The notes under the pieces are model-generated. The model was not told the origin of the DNA. It did not search any database and saw only the letters and a program-made list of their open reading frames with translations. Positions 1-11,885 of a stretch of 64,000 nt of DNA are shown here, piece by piece; the stretch's first letter is position 1; every line of letters starts with the position of its first letter. The stretch is from assembly GCA_036937835.1 (NCBI GenBank), contig CM072861.1:6488001-6552000 (forward strand), given 5' to 3'. The translations under genes were made by a program, and so were the position numbers. Source of the stretch: Pampus argenteus (Eukaryota; Chordata; Actinopteri; Scombriformes; Stromateidae).

Positions 1-653
1 AAATATTGATAAGTGCAGCTTTAAATCCAGGAGCTAAAGACTAATACGTTTTGCTATAATAATGATATAATAATGCTATGTCTTAGTGCGGTTGAAGTCT
101 TATTTGGAAAACTGTATATTCAAAGCAGAACAGATCAATACCTACCATTGCTTGCTACAAATACGACTGGCATTTAAACAGCCTGGCCGCATTCCCCACT
201 GCCCTTAAACATTGAAATGTGACATTCCAGATTAAGATGTGCAGATATGTGCATCCAAAGGCTCCGCGTGACAAGAAACCTTCACCTTTGTCTGTCTGGG
301 AGAGTTAAATGGACAAAAAAAGGGGGAAACAAATAGAAGCGGTCAACAAGACAGAAACCAATCCAAACGATATACGTCTGAGTAACTGTACCGGCGCCTA
401 TACCTTGTCCTTAAAGAAACGGTAGTTAGCCAGCAGAATCTCAAACTTTAGTAACAAAGCTGGATCCGATCCTTTTTTCTCAACATAGTGATTTAAAGCT
501 GCATAGGTGAATATTTTGTTATTAACAATGGGACAAAAGTACATTTAATATGAAACATGTAGCTCAGAGTGACGAAATTATACAGAAGCTAATGTCGCTC
601 TCTGCCTGCTCCATGTGTATCCTAAATAGGTTTGTTGTTAAGTTCATCTTAGG

Positions 654-654
<1 letters not shown>

Positions 655-732
<78 letters not shown>
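655..732. repeat. (TA)n microsatellite, about 39 units
   Basis: An uninterrupted TA dinucleotide run of about 78 bases. The 69-residue open frame across it (550-759), which reads alternating Tyr-Ile, is produced only by the repeat and is not a gene. Confidence 0.97.
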
Positions 733-736
<4 letters not shown>

Positions 737-780
737 TATGTATTTTGAAGGTATTCTGAAAGGTGAACGTGCTTTTTAGC

Positions 781-3190
781 TTACCAACATACACATCTTT
801 CTCCCTTTAAGCATTGCTGCAGGCTCTCTACGACCTAGAACCGTGTCCCTGTTGGTCAGCCAAATTGCCTAAAAGAACGAAGGACTGCAAGAGGCTGAGT
901 GAACAGCATAAAGTATGGAAATGAATTGAATTCCCAGCTGTGCTATGTTCCTTTACAGTCTCTTCAGTCATCCTTATTCCAGTTGGCCATTATCGTTTTT
1001 CCATTTCTGTCCATCTCTTTGCCAATGGGAAAGAAAATTACATATAGATAAATAAACGTTTCAAAGACCAGTAGTAAGTGGTTTCAAAGCACATACTTCA
1101 GAAGATGCAAGCATTTTCTACACTGTGAAGGATGGATGCTTTCGAGGGGAAAACTCTCATTCGTTAAATATTCATAGTCAAAATCTATTAGTTGTATTTC
1201 ACCGTGAAAATCTTCTAATAATATATTAACGTACGTGCACGTAATTAATTTCTGATAGCATGTGATTTTCAAAATGAGATAGACTGCTAGAAGAAGACGC
1301 GTCAACTGTACAAGCTTTGCTCTTTGAAGGCACATTTTAACCCAACATCATTTTGTCAAAGTCTGTTAAACACCTTGTTTTTTATGCAACCGGCACAAAT
1401 ATTGAGACACCATCTGCCATCTGAGCAAATCTGCCCAGATGGAGGCAGATAGAAGCTGCTGGTGTCCAGTGGAGGACATACAATCGATTGTTTGTGCACG
1501 GCTGGAAAGGTCCTGCTGAGAAACGAAAGCTGTTTTGATTGTGCTGAGCTAGACGGCGGCTCCTGGCTGCACCATCCAGGGATGTTGAGTAAAGATAGCC
1601 CACAGGCTTGTGTGAGGGCCAGGGTGCTTCGGCCTCTCAGATGTTATCAAGCCCAGAGGGGAGAGCTACAGGAGGTGAAATAGTGCTGTGTTCTGAAAAT
1701 GAACCTTAAAGCTGCAAGTTGCCCTTTTCACATTTTTTTTTTTTTCAGAAAATGTGTCTACACTGATGTACACAATCTGTGTTAAATATGGTCCTGCCAG
1801 TGAATGTGATGATCTGCTTCTTAGCTTTCAGCTGATGGTGGAGAACGATTGCAAGGTCAGAGAGAGAGGTCAAGCAACAATGGCCCGACAGTGACTCTAA
1901 TAGTTAACGTGCTACATGTGAATTTACTATTTGAGCTGCCTTGATATGGGTATTACATGTTACCCATCACAGGTCAGGGACTGTCTTCCTAGTTGTGTCA
2001 TTAGCTAGATCATAGATCCTGTACTTTCTTGGATGGAGCCACATCTTTGTGGCTATTAGTGACATCATACAGAGTTTGTAATACTGAAATCCCTCATGCT
2101 TGTTTAAATGTGAAACGTCATGTTTTTGTGAGGTATACAAGAACACGTCCATCCATACTGGCCTTAAAATTGGCAACACTGTGGAGGATTTCTAACTATT
2201 AAGGAAATACTTTATGTATTATCACTATTAGGCTGAATGTCACCTCACAGTGTCATATTTATTCATTGGCCTAAAAACAACTCTGAAATGTCTCCATTGG
2301 CCTTTAATGAGCCCCAGTGTGTTGCACGCTGTTGTGCCGGTGGAGTCTTCCTCAGAAGGTATGAGCTTCCTCATTTAGTGAAGGCTGGAAGTGTGAGTTT
2401 GACCTTCCTCTGGTACATTAAGCCAGTCGCGGTCAGCCAGGACCCATTCTCCTGGGTGTAAGTTCTGTTAAAACAACCTGAGGTGTACCCACTTTGTCAC
2501 CCACCTCCACATACTGCAGGTACGCTGCAAGTTTTCTTTCTTTCTTTTTTTTTTCTTTTTTAAGTTACTTTGGCAAAGTAGCTGAATGAGAAGTTTTCCA
2601 ACATTTACCTGCATATTAGAGTGTTTCACCTGCATTATGTTCATGAAGGCTAGAGACAAAGCCACGCTACAAATGATACCTTTGACTATATACTGTATGT
2701 AAGTAGACATGTTTTCCTTCAAAATAGGTCAGCTCAAACAGCAGACTGTGGCTGTGATTACAGTGTGATGATGGGTCTAAATAACTGAAAATGTGATACA
2801 TTCGCCTCTCTGCTTTCATCAGCGCATTCATTCCCTGCGTGGGCTGGTGTTATGCAGGCATGTATGAAAATATCAAAACATTTTAATGACATACATCTGT
2901 GAAAACAGCTGCAGCCCTTCGGGGGAAATGGGACAGCAATCCATTTAAAACCTGACTGTCGCTCAGGTGTATCAGTTACAGTGACGCTAGAGATGTATTA
3001 GACTTCCGGAGCATGTTACCCTGCAACATGCTGGCCTGACCAATCAGGAGCAATTTGATGTTTAAAATGATGTATACACTGATTGATGTCATTAGGCATG
3101 AACGCACACGCACAAGAAGTCAGTAAAAGTGGTTGCCATTGGAGAACTGGTACTGGACCCCTTAAACATACCCCCTTCATTCATCTTTGA
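781..3190. other. Non-coding stretch without recognised gene
   Basis: About 2.4 kb with only short open frames (70-84 codons) that have no family resemblance, no codon pattern and no convincing splice context. It contains a T-rich/CT-rich patch near 2532-2563. I see no repeat family I can name here. Confidence 0.6.
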
Positions 3191-3640
3191 GCTAAGTTAA
3201 ACTAAATATAAACAAGATGAGTTGACTGCCATGCTAGCGGTTTTTGAAGCTGCTCATAGGGGTATGACGAGACACTCAGTTCACGAGACGAGACACGAGA
3301 TTGGGTTCACGAGATCGAGACGAGACGAGATTTTAAGAAAACTAAATTACAAATATGAATGCCTGGACAACAGACTTTTATTTAACTTTGTTTTTTTGTT
3401 TTCCGACGTCATTGTTTTCCGACGTCACTCAGCTGCTTGTTGGATCACAATTTAAAAGTGGCGGGGGCGTCGCAAATAGTTATGCATGTGTTTTCCGGCT
3501 GCTTGTTGGACAACAAATCTCGCGAGACCGATTTCCAAGAGAAATCTCACAAATTTTCATCTCGCGAGATCTCGTCACACCCCTACTAACGTCAGCATGC
3601 TAGTATTGGACACTTTGAAATGTTAACCTGATAAAGGGAT
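3190..3640. repeat. Older percomorph dispersed repeat split by an insertion
   Basis: The flanks of the fold-back element (about 3220-3256 and 3586-3640) share the CATGCTAG motif. The right flank reads through the words GACACTTTGAAATG and GGATCACCAAAG, which I associate with a dispersed repeat common in percomorph fish and related to the units at 33.3 kb and 61.6-62.05 kb. The element at 3257-3585 appears to have inserted into it. The limits are approximate and the assignment rests on remembered repeat wording. Confidence 0.4.
3257..3585. mobile_element. Non-autonomous fold-back DNA transposon, hAT-like ends
   Basis: The left end reads TAGGGGTATGACGAGA and the right end is its near-perfect inverse, ending CTCGTCACACCCCTA. 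The subterminal sequence on both sides is built of repeated CGAGAC / CTCGCGAGAT words, giving an unusual density of CpG and of the palindrome CTCGCGAG. The roughly 329-bp body encodes no transposase; the open frames at 3222-3455 and 3355-3603 are incidental. The TAGGG-type ends suggest the hAT superfamily, but the flanks GCTGCTCA and CTAACGTC do not form an 8-bp duplication, so the class is an inference. Confidence 0.75.
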
Positions 3641-4590
3641 CACCAAAGCCCCTCCACAGAATGCAGTGGACTATTCATTTGCTAGAGTTAATTTGAACTA
3701 CTGGATCCAGCTCTGACCCCAGACACAGATCATTATAAACTCAGTGCTGTTGACTCTATTGAATGCTGGGGCCAAGATCGGATGATTCACTGCAGCCGTC
3801 ATTACTTTCTTCAATGCCAGCTGCTGAAAGCAGCTCTGGACAGCTGCTGGCTGAGAGTCTGAAGAGCAGCAGCACATTTCTGATCACGAGCCAATCAAAT
3901 CAAAAAGAACCCAAGTAACGGTTCTGAATTAAACAGGCTCCTAATTGGCTGTTCTGCCCCTCCACACAAAGTGATATTGAGCTTTCTGCACATTGCTGCT
4001 TATGTTTTCTTGTTCTGCTTGGTGGCTAATTATCAGTCCTAAAGAACAAGGGTGAGTGATCAGCATATTAATTTTATCCAGATGAGGTGGTCCGCAGGCA
4101 GCAGACTGAAGTGTTAGCTTATATTTAAAGGACTGTTACCACTGGGGAGCTCAACCTGGTTCATGCAAATGTTGAAGAATCACCTTCTTATCTCCCTCAA
4201 GGAAAATTCACTTCTCTCCATCTGTGACAGTTATATGCATACATACATTTCATCAGCTGGTTGTGTTTGCATAGGTTGATGAGGACAACTTCATGCTGTT
4301 CAAATAAGAACACCATGCAGAATGTAAACACGCGTCTATGTGATCTGAAGATGCTAAACGCAGTGTGTACTGAGCTGCTTCGGTGCAGTCAATCTTATTC
4401 TTGAGCAAATCAGAACTAACTTTGACTTTGTACTCCAAATCCAGATTTGAAATGGTATTAATTGATTATTAAAAAAAAAATTGCAGTAATCAGTAAATAA
4501 CACAAACTACTGAATGTGTTTCCTGGCAGAGTTTCAGTTAGAATGACATGGTCTGTGAAATAAAATCCTTCTTTTCTGTACAGCAGACTG
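3641..4590. other. Non-coding stretch, nothing recognised
   Basis: Unique-looking sequence with no repeat family or exon I can support. One 61-codon minus-strand open frame (4253-4438) has no recognisable content. Confidence 0.5.
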
Positions 4591-4593
4591 GGT

Positions 4594-4770
4594 CCAATGA
4601 GGTGACCTTTCATGACCTCATCATGGCACTTTTAAAAGCTCTGACTCAGCAACGTTGTCGTGGCAAACCGGCATTACAAAGCCTTCTGCTGTGCCCGCAT
4701 TAAGACAAGAGAGGGACGTGCAGTAGCAGGGGTGAGGTAGAAGCCGAACAAACAGCAGAAGCAAGTAAGT
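4594..4770 (+). promoter_or_regulatory. Candidate promoter and first exon: CCAAT, DR4, TATA-like, AP-1/MARE, splice donor
   Basis: Several promoter-type words fall in order. There is a CCAAT pentamer at 4594-4598. Two perfect TGACCT half-sites are separated by four bases (4603-4618), which is a DR4 nuclear-receptor element when read on the minus strand. A TATA-like TTTTAAAA lies at 4630-4637 and TGACTCAGCA at 4642-4651 (AP-1 / Maf-type). About 115 bases further on, a strong splice donor CAA|GTAAGT sits at 4764/4765. Start would be expected near 4660 and the first exon would end at 4764. No coding sequence is attached. Each word is seen in the sequence; their joint function is inferred. Confidence 0.3.
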
Positions 4771-7095
4771 CATCACTGCGCCTGAGCATCTGTTTCATCA
4801 TTACTTTAATGTTCTAAACAGGTTAATGTTTTCTTTTGGAGTTTAGCCTCATTTGCGCTCATTTATTTTAGCATGAATTAAACATCTGCATGTGCCTACA
4901 ACTTATTCTTGTCGATGAGAAGGTTGCATTTGCATAGCAGATGGCTTAATAGTTAGGGTGTGAATATACTTAAGGGGCAATGATCTCCAGCTCCCCATCT
5001 CTTTATCACCTATTGCTCTGTCCTTCTCTCTCTCTCCTCCCTGCCTAGATAACCCACTCTGCATACTTTACACTAAAATATTTCCCCAAAACACATTCAA
5101 GCTTTAAAGATGATTTTTTTTTTTCAACAAACCACTCTTTTGTGAGGGTTATAACAAAGTTCTGCTCAAGCAAGATGGATTTAAATGTGTTATGTTTCTC
5201 CCTGTCATTTATCCCATAAATGTCTTAGACCGATGGTTTTGATGCATTACTCATCTGTGTCATCTGTGCACTACTCAGTCTAATCATCCAGATTGCGTCC
5301 CCAAATGTTACGTTATGTTATTTATCAGCTGATGTTAATTCCCTGATGCTACTTCCTCGAGCAATTATTGTGTCTTTTCATATTTAAAAGTTAACTTTTC
5401 GCCTGTCAGAGAAGAACTGTTAATTCGTTTTCTTTTAGACAAGCATATTCTGATTAAAGTGTGCCATTTTCTTTGTTTTGTTTTGAGTAGATATATATAT
5501 GGTATAATACTGTTGCATTAGCATAACCAAGTGGATTTATTTGACCAGTCAGCTGTGTGAGATGATGTGTCACTTTTCCGGGTCCATACGGAGACTTGGG
5601 TGTAAAGATTTTTTGTCCCACCCAATAATGTTGATCCCAATCTTCCAAGACACACGTCCAGGCAGACTGCAGAGAGAGGGTTTCATGCCATGTTTATCTC
5701 ATATCAGATGGGAAAGAATGGGACTTGATACAATCTCAGAAACCGGATTTAGTCTCTGGGAGCAATGGTCAATATTTTGGGGATTCCGGTGTAGCAAGTG
5801 GATATATGGATATCTGGGGCAATACTTCCTTTTCTATATTCCAGTCGTTGTTTACAGTCTGATTAGCAACTTTGAATGATCCACATGACATGTTGGCTAT
5901 ATCTCTATAAACAGATATGTTCACAAAAAGCGTAATATGAAAGCCAATGGGTTCCAATATTGCATTTTAAGGCAACATGTTCAGCCTCTTTTGCTCTTTA
6001 CTTCACTTTGCTGGACTGTTTACCAGCAATGCAACCAAAGCCTGCTCAAACATGATTGGTCAATACTATTCAAACTATGAATGGACTATAAACTGAAACA
6101 GAACACTTCCACTACCGAACTCTTGTTCCGTTGCCTACAGATTTATTATGCAGAATCCATTTACAGAGGCTAGTCTTGATGCATCTCGTTTATACCTGCA
6201 AAGGGTTTAGAGTTCACTGGAATACCTACATTTATCGCTGTTTTTTTTCTCTCGGGCTTCTCCAGCCGCGCCGTGATGACAAGCCTTTCCACTACAGCCT
6301 CACAGCAGGGGCATAACTGCACGGAGCTGCGCTGCCACGGTTCTGACAATCTCACAAGCTGTGTTCATCACTCAGTACTTTTGTACCTTCTAACTGAATC
6401 TTTGTAGTTTGGAGTTTAGTTTATCTCCTGTGTCCCTGCCTGTAATTTCAAATGTCTTTTTTTTCCAGGCATATCAGCGCCGTGTTAAGTTACTGCTGAT
6501 GAAAACGTTTCCTGCTGCTGCTGTTTCTCATTGGAAGCTTTCCAACCGACGAACCAGCGGGAGGCTTTTACTGTTAAAAAGTTATAGGAAATGAGCCGCA
6601 GTTATCACCGAGTTAGCAGGGCTTCTTAAGCAATGCTATTCTTCAGTAAAAAAAACAAAAAAAAAACAAGATATGCATTTGCTACTTGACATCAACTCTT
6701 TAACCTTGCATCACACATTCCTTTACTAGTGATTGTTTGTATCGTCATTTCGCTGTAATCTTTCTCAACTTGATGGAAGGGACTTGTTTGGTATGAAATT
6801 AAGTTAAACAGATTGTCTTCGGTTTCTCTCAAGTTTAATATATTCCACTGTACCAAACAAGAAGTGTAAAATATTGTGAAAGTCATGAACCAAGATGTGG
6901 ACAAATGCGGCCAGAAGAAGTAGAAGGGAGTTTGTGTGGAGGCTGGCTCTACTAGCGTGACATGTACATGTGTGAGGATATTATTACAGTAATTTAATGT
7001 ATGATGTCAAACTGTAATCATGTGTTCAGATTATAGAGACATGCACTGAGAAAAGTGAATGAACCACATGGCAAACTTTAACTTCACAACCACAC
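4771..7095. other. Non-coding stretch without recognised gene
   Basis: The longest open frame is 112 codons (5541-5879, plus strand). It has no domain I recognise, and a minus-strand frame overlaps part of it. The rest is unique-looking AT-rich DNA with poly-A/T patches (for example 6648-6668). Confidence 0.5.
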
Positions 7096-7099
7096 AGAT

Positions 7100-7380
7100 G
7101 CTGGGTTTCCAACTCTTCAGGACATTACATTGACTTTTCATTCATGTCCTGGAGACTTATCCTAACCTTAATCATAAGCATCTAACCTTAACACGAACCC
7201 TAATCTTACCTTAACTTTAAACTAAGTCTCCACCCTAAAATCAGTGAGTTATGGTAAGAGGACTTGGCTTTTACCCCCAGGAGAGTGAGTCTCCACATGT
7301 ACACATGACTGTGTAAACAGATTTACATCCCCACAACATGAGAAACCTGGACCACACACATATACACACACACACACAGG
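7100..7380 (+). repeat. Dispersed fish repeat with TAACC-rich core and CA tail
   Basis: A degenerate array of CCTAACCTTAA-like words (about 7150-7230) is framed by GACATTACATTGACTTTTCA on the left. On the right are GAGAGTGAGTCTCCACA and GTGTAAACAGATTTA, then CCTGGACCACACACA running into (CA)n. I know this arrangement as a repeat widespread in ray-finned fishes. The core resembles decayed telomere repeats, but the fixed flanks show it is an interspersed element. Confidence 0.6.
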
Positions 7381-7384
7381 ACCT

Positions 7385-7560
7385 GAATGACCAGTTGAGC
7401 AAATATCACACACGAGTGCACACACACACACACACACACACGCATAAAGATGAAGGGCACAGCCAGCCAAATGAGTAAATATCACAAACATGTACACAGA
7501 CATACACACCTCGACATTGACACACAGAGCCAGCCATGCCAGATGAGTAAATATCAGCTG
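7385..7560 (+). repeat. Minisatellite of about 74-bp units, three copies, with embedded CA tracts
   Basis: The word GAG(C/T)AAATATCA recurs at 7397, 7473 and 7545 with spacings of 76 and 72 bases. The second and third units also share AGCCAGCCA just upstream, and the first and second are followed by CA-rich DNA (a pure CA run at about 7418-7440). This explains the two overlapping minus-strand open frames here, whose Cys-Val repeats come from CA dinucleotides. Confidence 0.65.
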
Positions 7561-7719
7561 TGAAAAGAAATATATTACTGATATGCAAGTAGGCGCAAAC
7601 AGCCGACAGGCCACACCAGCGATGAATTCCAGAGGGTCTGAGAGAAATCCCGAATCCTCTGAATACTGCAGACACAGTCATCAACAAGTCAAAGAATAAC
7701 TTAATATTCAGCAACCACA

Positions 7720-7890
7720 ACGACAAGAGATAAAGTTAGCAACTAGCAGAACGTTATAGCAGCTAAAGAGACTAAAACGGCACTAAAAGGAGAGTGAATG
7801 TTGGACTTGGATATGTCACATAGCCACTAGTTCAAATGGAAAAAAAAGCTAATATTGTTATGCATCTGCTAACAGGCAACTGTTTGATGA
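7720..7890 (+). repeat. Percomorph dispersed repeat, copy 1
   Basis: Contains GTTAGCAACTAGC, AGCAGCTAAAGAGAC and GTGAATGTTGGACTTG in the order seen in a repeat common in percomorph genomes. Related partial copies in this window are at about 16.85 kb (shares TTA(G/A)CAACTAGC) and 18.34 kb (shares TTGGACTTG and CAAATG). No coding capacity. Family name unknown. Confidence 0.45.
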
Positions 7891-7901
7891 AATGTTCACT
7901 A

Positions 7902-7983
7902 CAGTGATCCCTCGCCACTTCGCGGTTCACTTATCGCGGGTCATTTTCGGAACGTAACCCCCGCGATAAACGAGGGATTACTG
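7902..7983. mobile_element. 82-bp pogo/Tigger-like MITE with TA target duplication
   Basis: The element begins CAGTGATCCCTCG and ends with the inverse of CAGTAATCCCTCG, so the 13-bp terminal inverted repeats have one mismatch. It is bounded on each side by TA (7900-7901 and 7984-7985), the target duplication of Tc1/mariner-type elements. The interior carries TATCGCGGG and the inverse CCCGCGATA, so nearly the whole unit folds back. The terminal words resemble those of Tigger/pogo elements. No coding capacity. Confidence 0.85.
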
Positions 7984-8884
7984 TATATCAACTGTGGTGT
8001 TGTGTTTATTGCTTGTTGCATTGCCCCAGAAATCAATAAATGGATGATTAAATTAAATGCACACCTGGTTAGCACTGATAAACAGTCGGTCTGGCAGCTT
8101 ACTTGAAGAATGGAATCATTTACACGCAGCCCTTTGAACGAACGTTAAAGCCTCAACGCGCCACGCGTTCTGTGTTTTAACACGCAGAGAGGAAGAAAAG
8201 GAGACGCTGTGGTTGAACAAGCAGCCAGCCGGCAGCTTGGAGGCATTTACTGACCATCGACAATCAACAGCAAACTGCGTGCATTCAACTAAAACCCCCT
8301 AAAAACCAAAGCCAGGATGTACAGGACTAGTCTGTCCACTGAAAATGTGTCATATTCAAATAGTTCAGGAGCTACAGAAAAAACACGTTTAGGATACATC
8401 TACATACATACATCTACTGTTACACACACACACACGCACACACATCCATAGAGCTGATGACGGACAAATACTTTCAATTCCATTGTTAGCCTGGTGGCTA
8501 GCTCACCAGACCGAGGCAGCTTTATTGCTCTAAATTGATAACCAATATGGCACGGCGGAAGAATATCACCATCAGACAAAGGCATCTGTCTTCAAATTAT
8601 TTATTATTATAAAATTTAATTAGTAGCCTGAGCTGGAGGGCCACTATTTAGATAATGAGTCAGAGAGAAACACAGGGAGAAACAGAGACGGGCATTGAGT
8701 CACTTAGGGATGTTGTTGTCCAACAATATGCAGTTAGCTGGTAGTGTTGTGAGTATGTAAGTGAATAGGTGTTTAATCATATAAATGCAACAAAGCTAAA
8801 TTCTCTCGTTTTTTTTTAACAATCATTGTGTGAAAGCTGAGGCAAAATCCTTGCGTCTTTATCAAACTTCGAATCCAAACAGAG

Positions 8885-9065
8885 GCCCGCTGCACTGTAT
8901 GCACTCCACAAGGAGACCATCCTCCTCACTCGAGTGTGTCACCTAATTGAACTTTAGCTGCACGAGAGGCATGAAGCTGGATCTCATTAAGGCGGCGAGC
9001 ATGAAGGATAGATCTCTCTCATATCTGTGTTTTAATTGCCAGCTCTCCTTTATAATCAGATTAGC
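8885..9065. other. Candidate conserved non-coding block
   Basis: Non-repetitive, mid-GC sequence with clustered homeodomain-type words (CTAATTGAAC, CATTAAGG, TTTTAATTGCC, ATCAGATTAGC) and no open frame. The texture resembles vertebrate developmental enhancers. This is an impression only; comparison with other fish genomes decides it. Confidence 0.25.
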
Positions 9066-11550
9066 TGGAGAGAGCAGTGAAGAGGCAGATAAGACAAAGG
9101 ACTAATTGAATTAGAAGCAAGGCACGGGGGAGCAGGAGGGAGAAACAGAAGAGGTTGTTTGTGAGAGAGAGGAAAAAACAACAACAACAATATTATAGCG
9201 ACCAGGATTATTAGAGATTCAGAGCAGGAAAGAGAAAAAGTCAAGTGGGTGAGAAATGTTCACTAATAGTGTCACCTCTGATAACAACTGTATTGGCCAA
9301 GTCGTAGTCGTGCCAGCTTTTCGCCACTGTGTTGGCTGGAGTTTGGCATCATTATTCTGTTTATTACAGGGTTATCGTTATGGCAACAGCTCTTGTCCGC
9401 CCCCCCACCCCCGTCCCCGAGAAGATAGCAGTTATCGAACCCACTCATCATGCTGATGAAAGAATCGAGATGTCCGTTTATGTGCCGATCAGTAAGCAAA
9501 AATAACTGCGGCTGTGTTTTATCAGTACGGACGGCAGGATGAATATCCGTGCAGCCTTCGAATGTAAAGGTAGCACGGAGGCCTGAAAGAGAAGAGCTAT
9601 ACGATAACGGTCCCCCAGTTGTTACAGCCACAAGCCACATCTTTCATATGAGCTGCACAAGCCCAGTTAAACCAATTATACCTATACCTTATGCTGAATG
9701 CTGTCATTTTATAACAAGTCTAAATGCTCTACTGCTCTATCTCATGATCATCTCTATAAAGAGTATAATTTGAATCCATGTTTTCTCCCATTCTCTTTCA
9801 CTTTCACTTTCACAGGGCTCACAGTAATTGACTGTTTCTTGCTGATATGCACCTTGGGAGTCGTAATTAACTTCTACCCTGAATTTTCTTTTCACGCTCG
9901 CAGTCTCGTACCTTCGACTTTGAGCCAGATATTTTCTACCACAGTTGTTCATCTATTGTACAAATCATTTTAATGGGGAGAGTTTCATCTAAGCTGTAGA
10001 AGTGATGAAACTGTGAGGGGGACTAAAATAGCTCCTCCCACTTCGCAGCTCTATCGAGACGCACGCGCGTTTGCTGTGATGACGTTCACATTTTAAGTGG
10101 AGGAATTTTTTGAATGTTGAAGTAGAATGGTTTGTGTGGGTTAACAACCCCCAAATTTCCTCCCTGTGAGACTTCTGCCTCGCCTGAAGCTGAACAACAA
10201 CAAAAACAACAACAGCAGTAGGAGAAGACTCAGTACGCTTATAATATTTAAAAAATAATAATATTTTAAAATGATAGTTCTGATTGCATGGCCTGGATAT
10301 AAACCAAAACACATAAAATAAAGCAGACTGACAAGCTGTGACATGCAGACTTGCTTTCATAGAAAACAATAGTAGCAGTCACAATAGTGATGCCATCAGT
10401 GTTTGTTTCCAGGCCTACGTATACTCATAGTAAACACTGTCTACATTAGTCGACTCTACTGACAACCTCCTCAACAGTGTGTAAATGTTTTCATTTTGGG
10501 CATAGTTGTTGAATTGTACCCAAATTATTAAATTGTGCATAATTTAACAAGGATTGATTCAAGAAGGCACCCTTAGAAGTGAGCAATTTTTTTTGGCTTT
10601 GAAAGGATGTGGTTAATTTTGAGCACTAATATGCTGCACAAACTGGTGGCGATGAAATTGTTGAGCGCTGTAATTATTACTCACTCAGCAGAAAACAGCT
10701 GTCTAAACACAGCCGAGACATCAATTTTCTTTTCAAAGTCAAGAGCAAAGGTACTCCAGTCAGCTGGAAGACCCAAACAAACACATAGAGGAAAGTCAAA
10801 CTGCATTTTTTGAGTTGAAAAGATTGTTTTTTTTTTTTTTTACTTCAGTCTGTTGTTATGAAAGTTTGCCTTTCTGTTCAGCTCAAGTGCTGCACTCATA
10901 TTCTCCCGGGCTTTAGTTTCCACTACTGCAGCAGTACCCCAGTTCAGGCATTATAACCGTATTTGCTCAGACAATTTTGATGATATTGCATCTTGTCGAA
11001 AATCCATGTCTACAGCCTGTCTTTGCCTTCATGGCTTGGAGAGTTAATGTACAGAGGCACAGTAAGAGTGGAAGATGATAAGTAGCATATCCTTTTTTTT
11101 ATTATTTCAAACACAAAAATATGTGAATGTCCTTAATTTATATAAAAAAAAAACAAGTAAGGAACAATCTGTTTAAAAGAAACGTTTCCATATGTAAGTA
11201 GTCCAATGAGACATGACTTCAGTAAGTGAATAAATTAGACACATCAAGCAAGAGTTTATCAATTTATCTATTAAAAAAAATAAAAATAAAATAGCCAATC
11301 TAGTCCATCAATATTAAACCTGTAACAAACAACACTCTTACTATCCTGTCTAATGTTTGTGTCCACCTGATGAATGTAAATCCAGTCCACTCTGTAAAGT
11401 AATATATAAAAAAAAAAAATCAAGAATAATTTCAAGGATATTAAAAGCAGGCAGAAGAAAGAGTGTGAATGACAAGATAGAAAAGAAAAATCGTGGGGGC
11501 AGGGTGGGGGTAAGAAAGGCATGACAAAGGTCAGCCTCAGCGCAGTGTAC
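9066..11550. other. Non-coding stretch without recognised gene
   Basis: Contains the C-rich run at 9400-9418 and (AAC)n-like patches (about 9180-9190 and 10195-10213). Open frames up to 126 codons (minus strand, 9989-10369) are leucine-, serine- or valine-rich by composition and show no domain. Confidence 0.5.
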
Positions 11551-11559
11551 TTAACCTAC

Positions 11560-11885
11560 AGCACGGCATGCTCCTTCACCCACTGAGCCACTGGGGAGAC
11601 CCCATCATAGTCACAGAGAGCAGTCGACAGGGGCACAGAAAGCTGCCGATGGGCGAGCCCTGACACATAAATAAAAAATAAAAATCAAACGCACCCCAGC
11701 AGTGTGAGTAATCTCACGGCTAATGTCTAATATCTAATGGCCTTAATAAAAAGCCCCCGCTACGATCCTCTCAGCACTGTGTTGATAAATCACAGCCTTA
11801 ATGAAAAATGGGCCGTATCACAGCGCAGTGCTGGTAGGCTGCGGCACGTTCCCATTTGTTAAAGAAGCTTCCTGCTGTTCCGGTG
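11560..11885. other. Candidate conserved non-coding block
   Basis: Unique sequence rich in TAAT/ATTA-type words (CTAATGTC, TCTAATGG, CTTAATAAAAAG, CCTTAATGAAA) with GC-balanced spacers and no coding frame. It may be regulatory DNA. Offered only as a place to look in a multi-species alignment. Confidence 0.22.

Noticed and set aside
550..759. 69-residue open frame with long Tyr-Ile repeat
   Set aside because: It is the translation of the (TA)n microsatellite.
1084..1335. Minus-strand frame containing NILLEDFHGEIQLIDFDY, recalling the choline/ethanolamine kinase (APH-like) motif
   Set aside because: The essential upstream HND-type catalytic motif is absent (the sequence before NILL reads KLITCTYV), there is no splice context, and the rest of the frame has no resemblance.
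5541..5879. 112-codon plus-strand open frame
   Set aside because: No domain, no splice or promoter context, and an overlapping minus-strand frame. The length is within chance expectation for a 64-kb window.
7150..7235. Degenerate TAACC-like array as an interstitial telomere
   Set aside because: Fixed flanking sequences on both sides mark it as part of a dispersed fish repeat, and the units are too irregular.
9989..10369. 126-codon minus-strand open frame
   Set aside because: The composition is driven by low-complexity AAC/GTT patches, and a second minus-strand frame overlaps it. No family resemblance.
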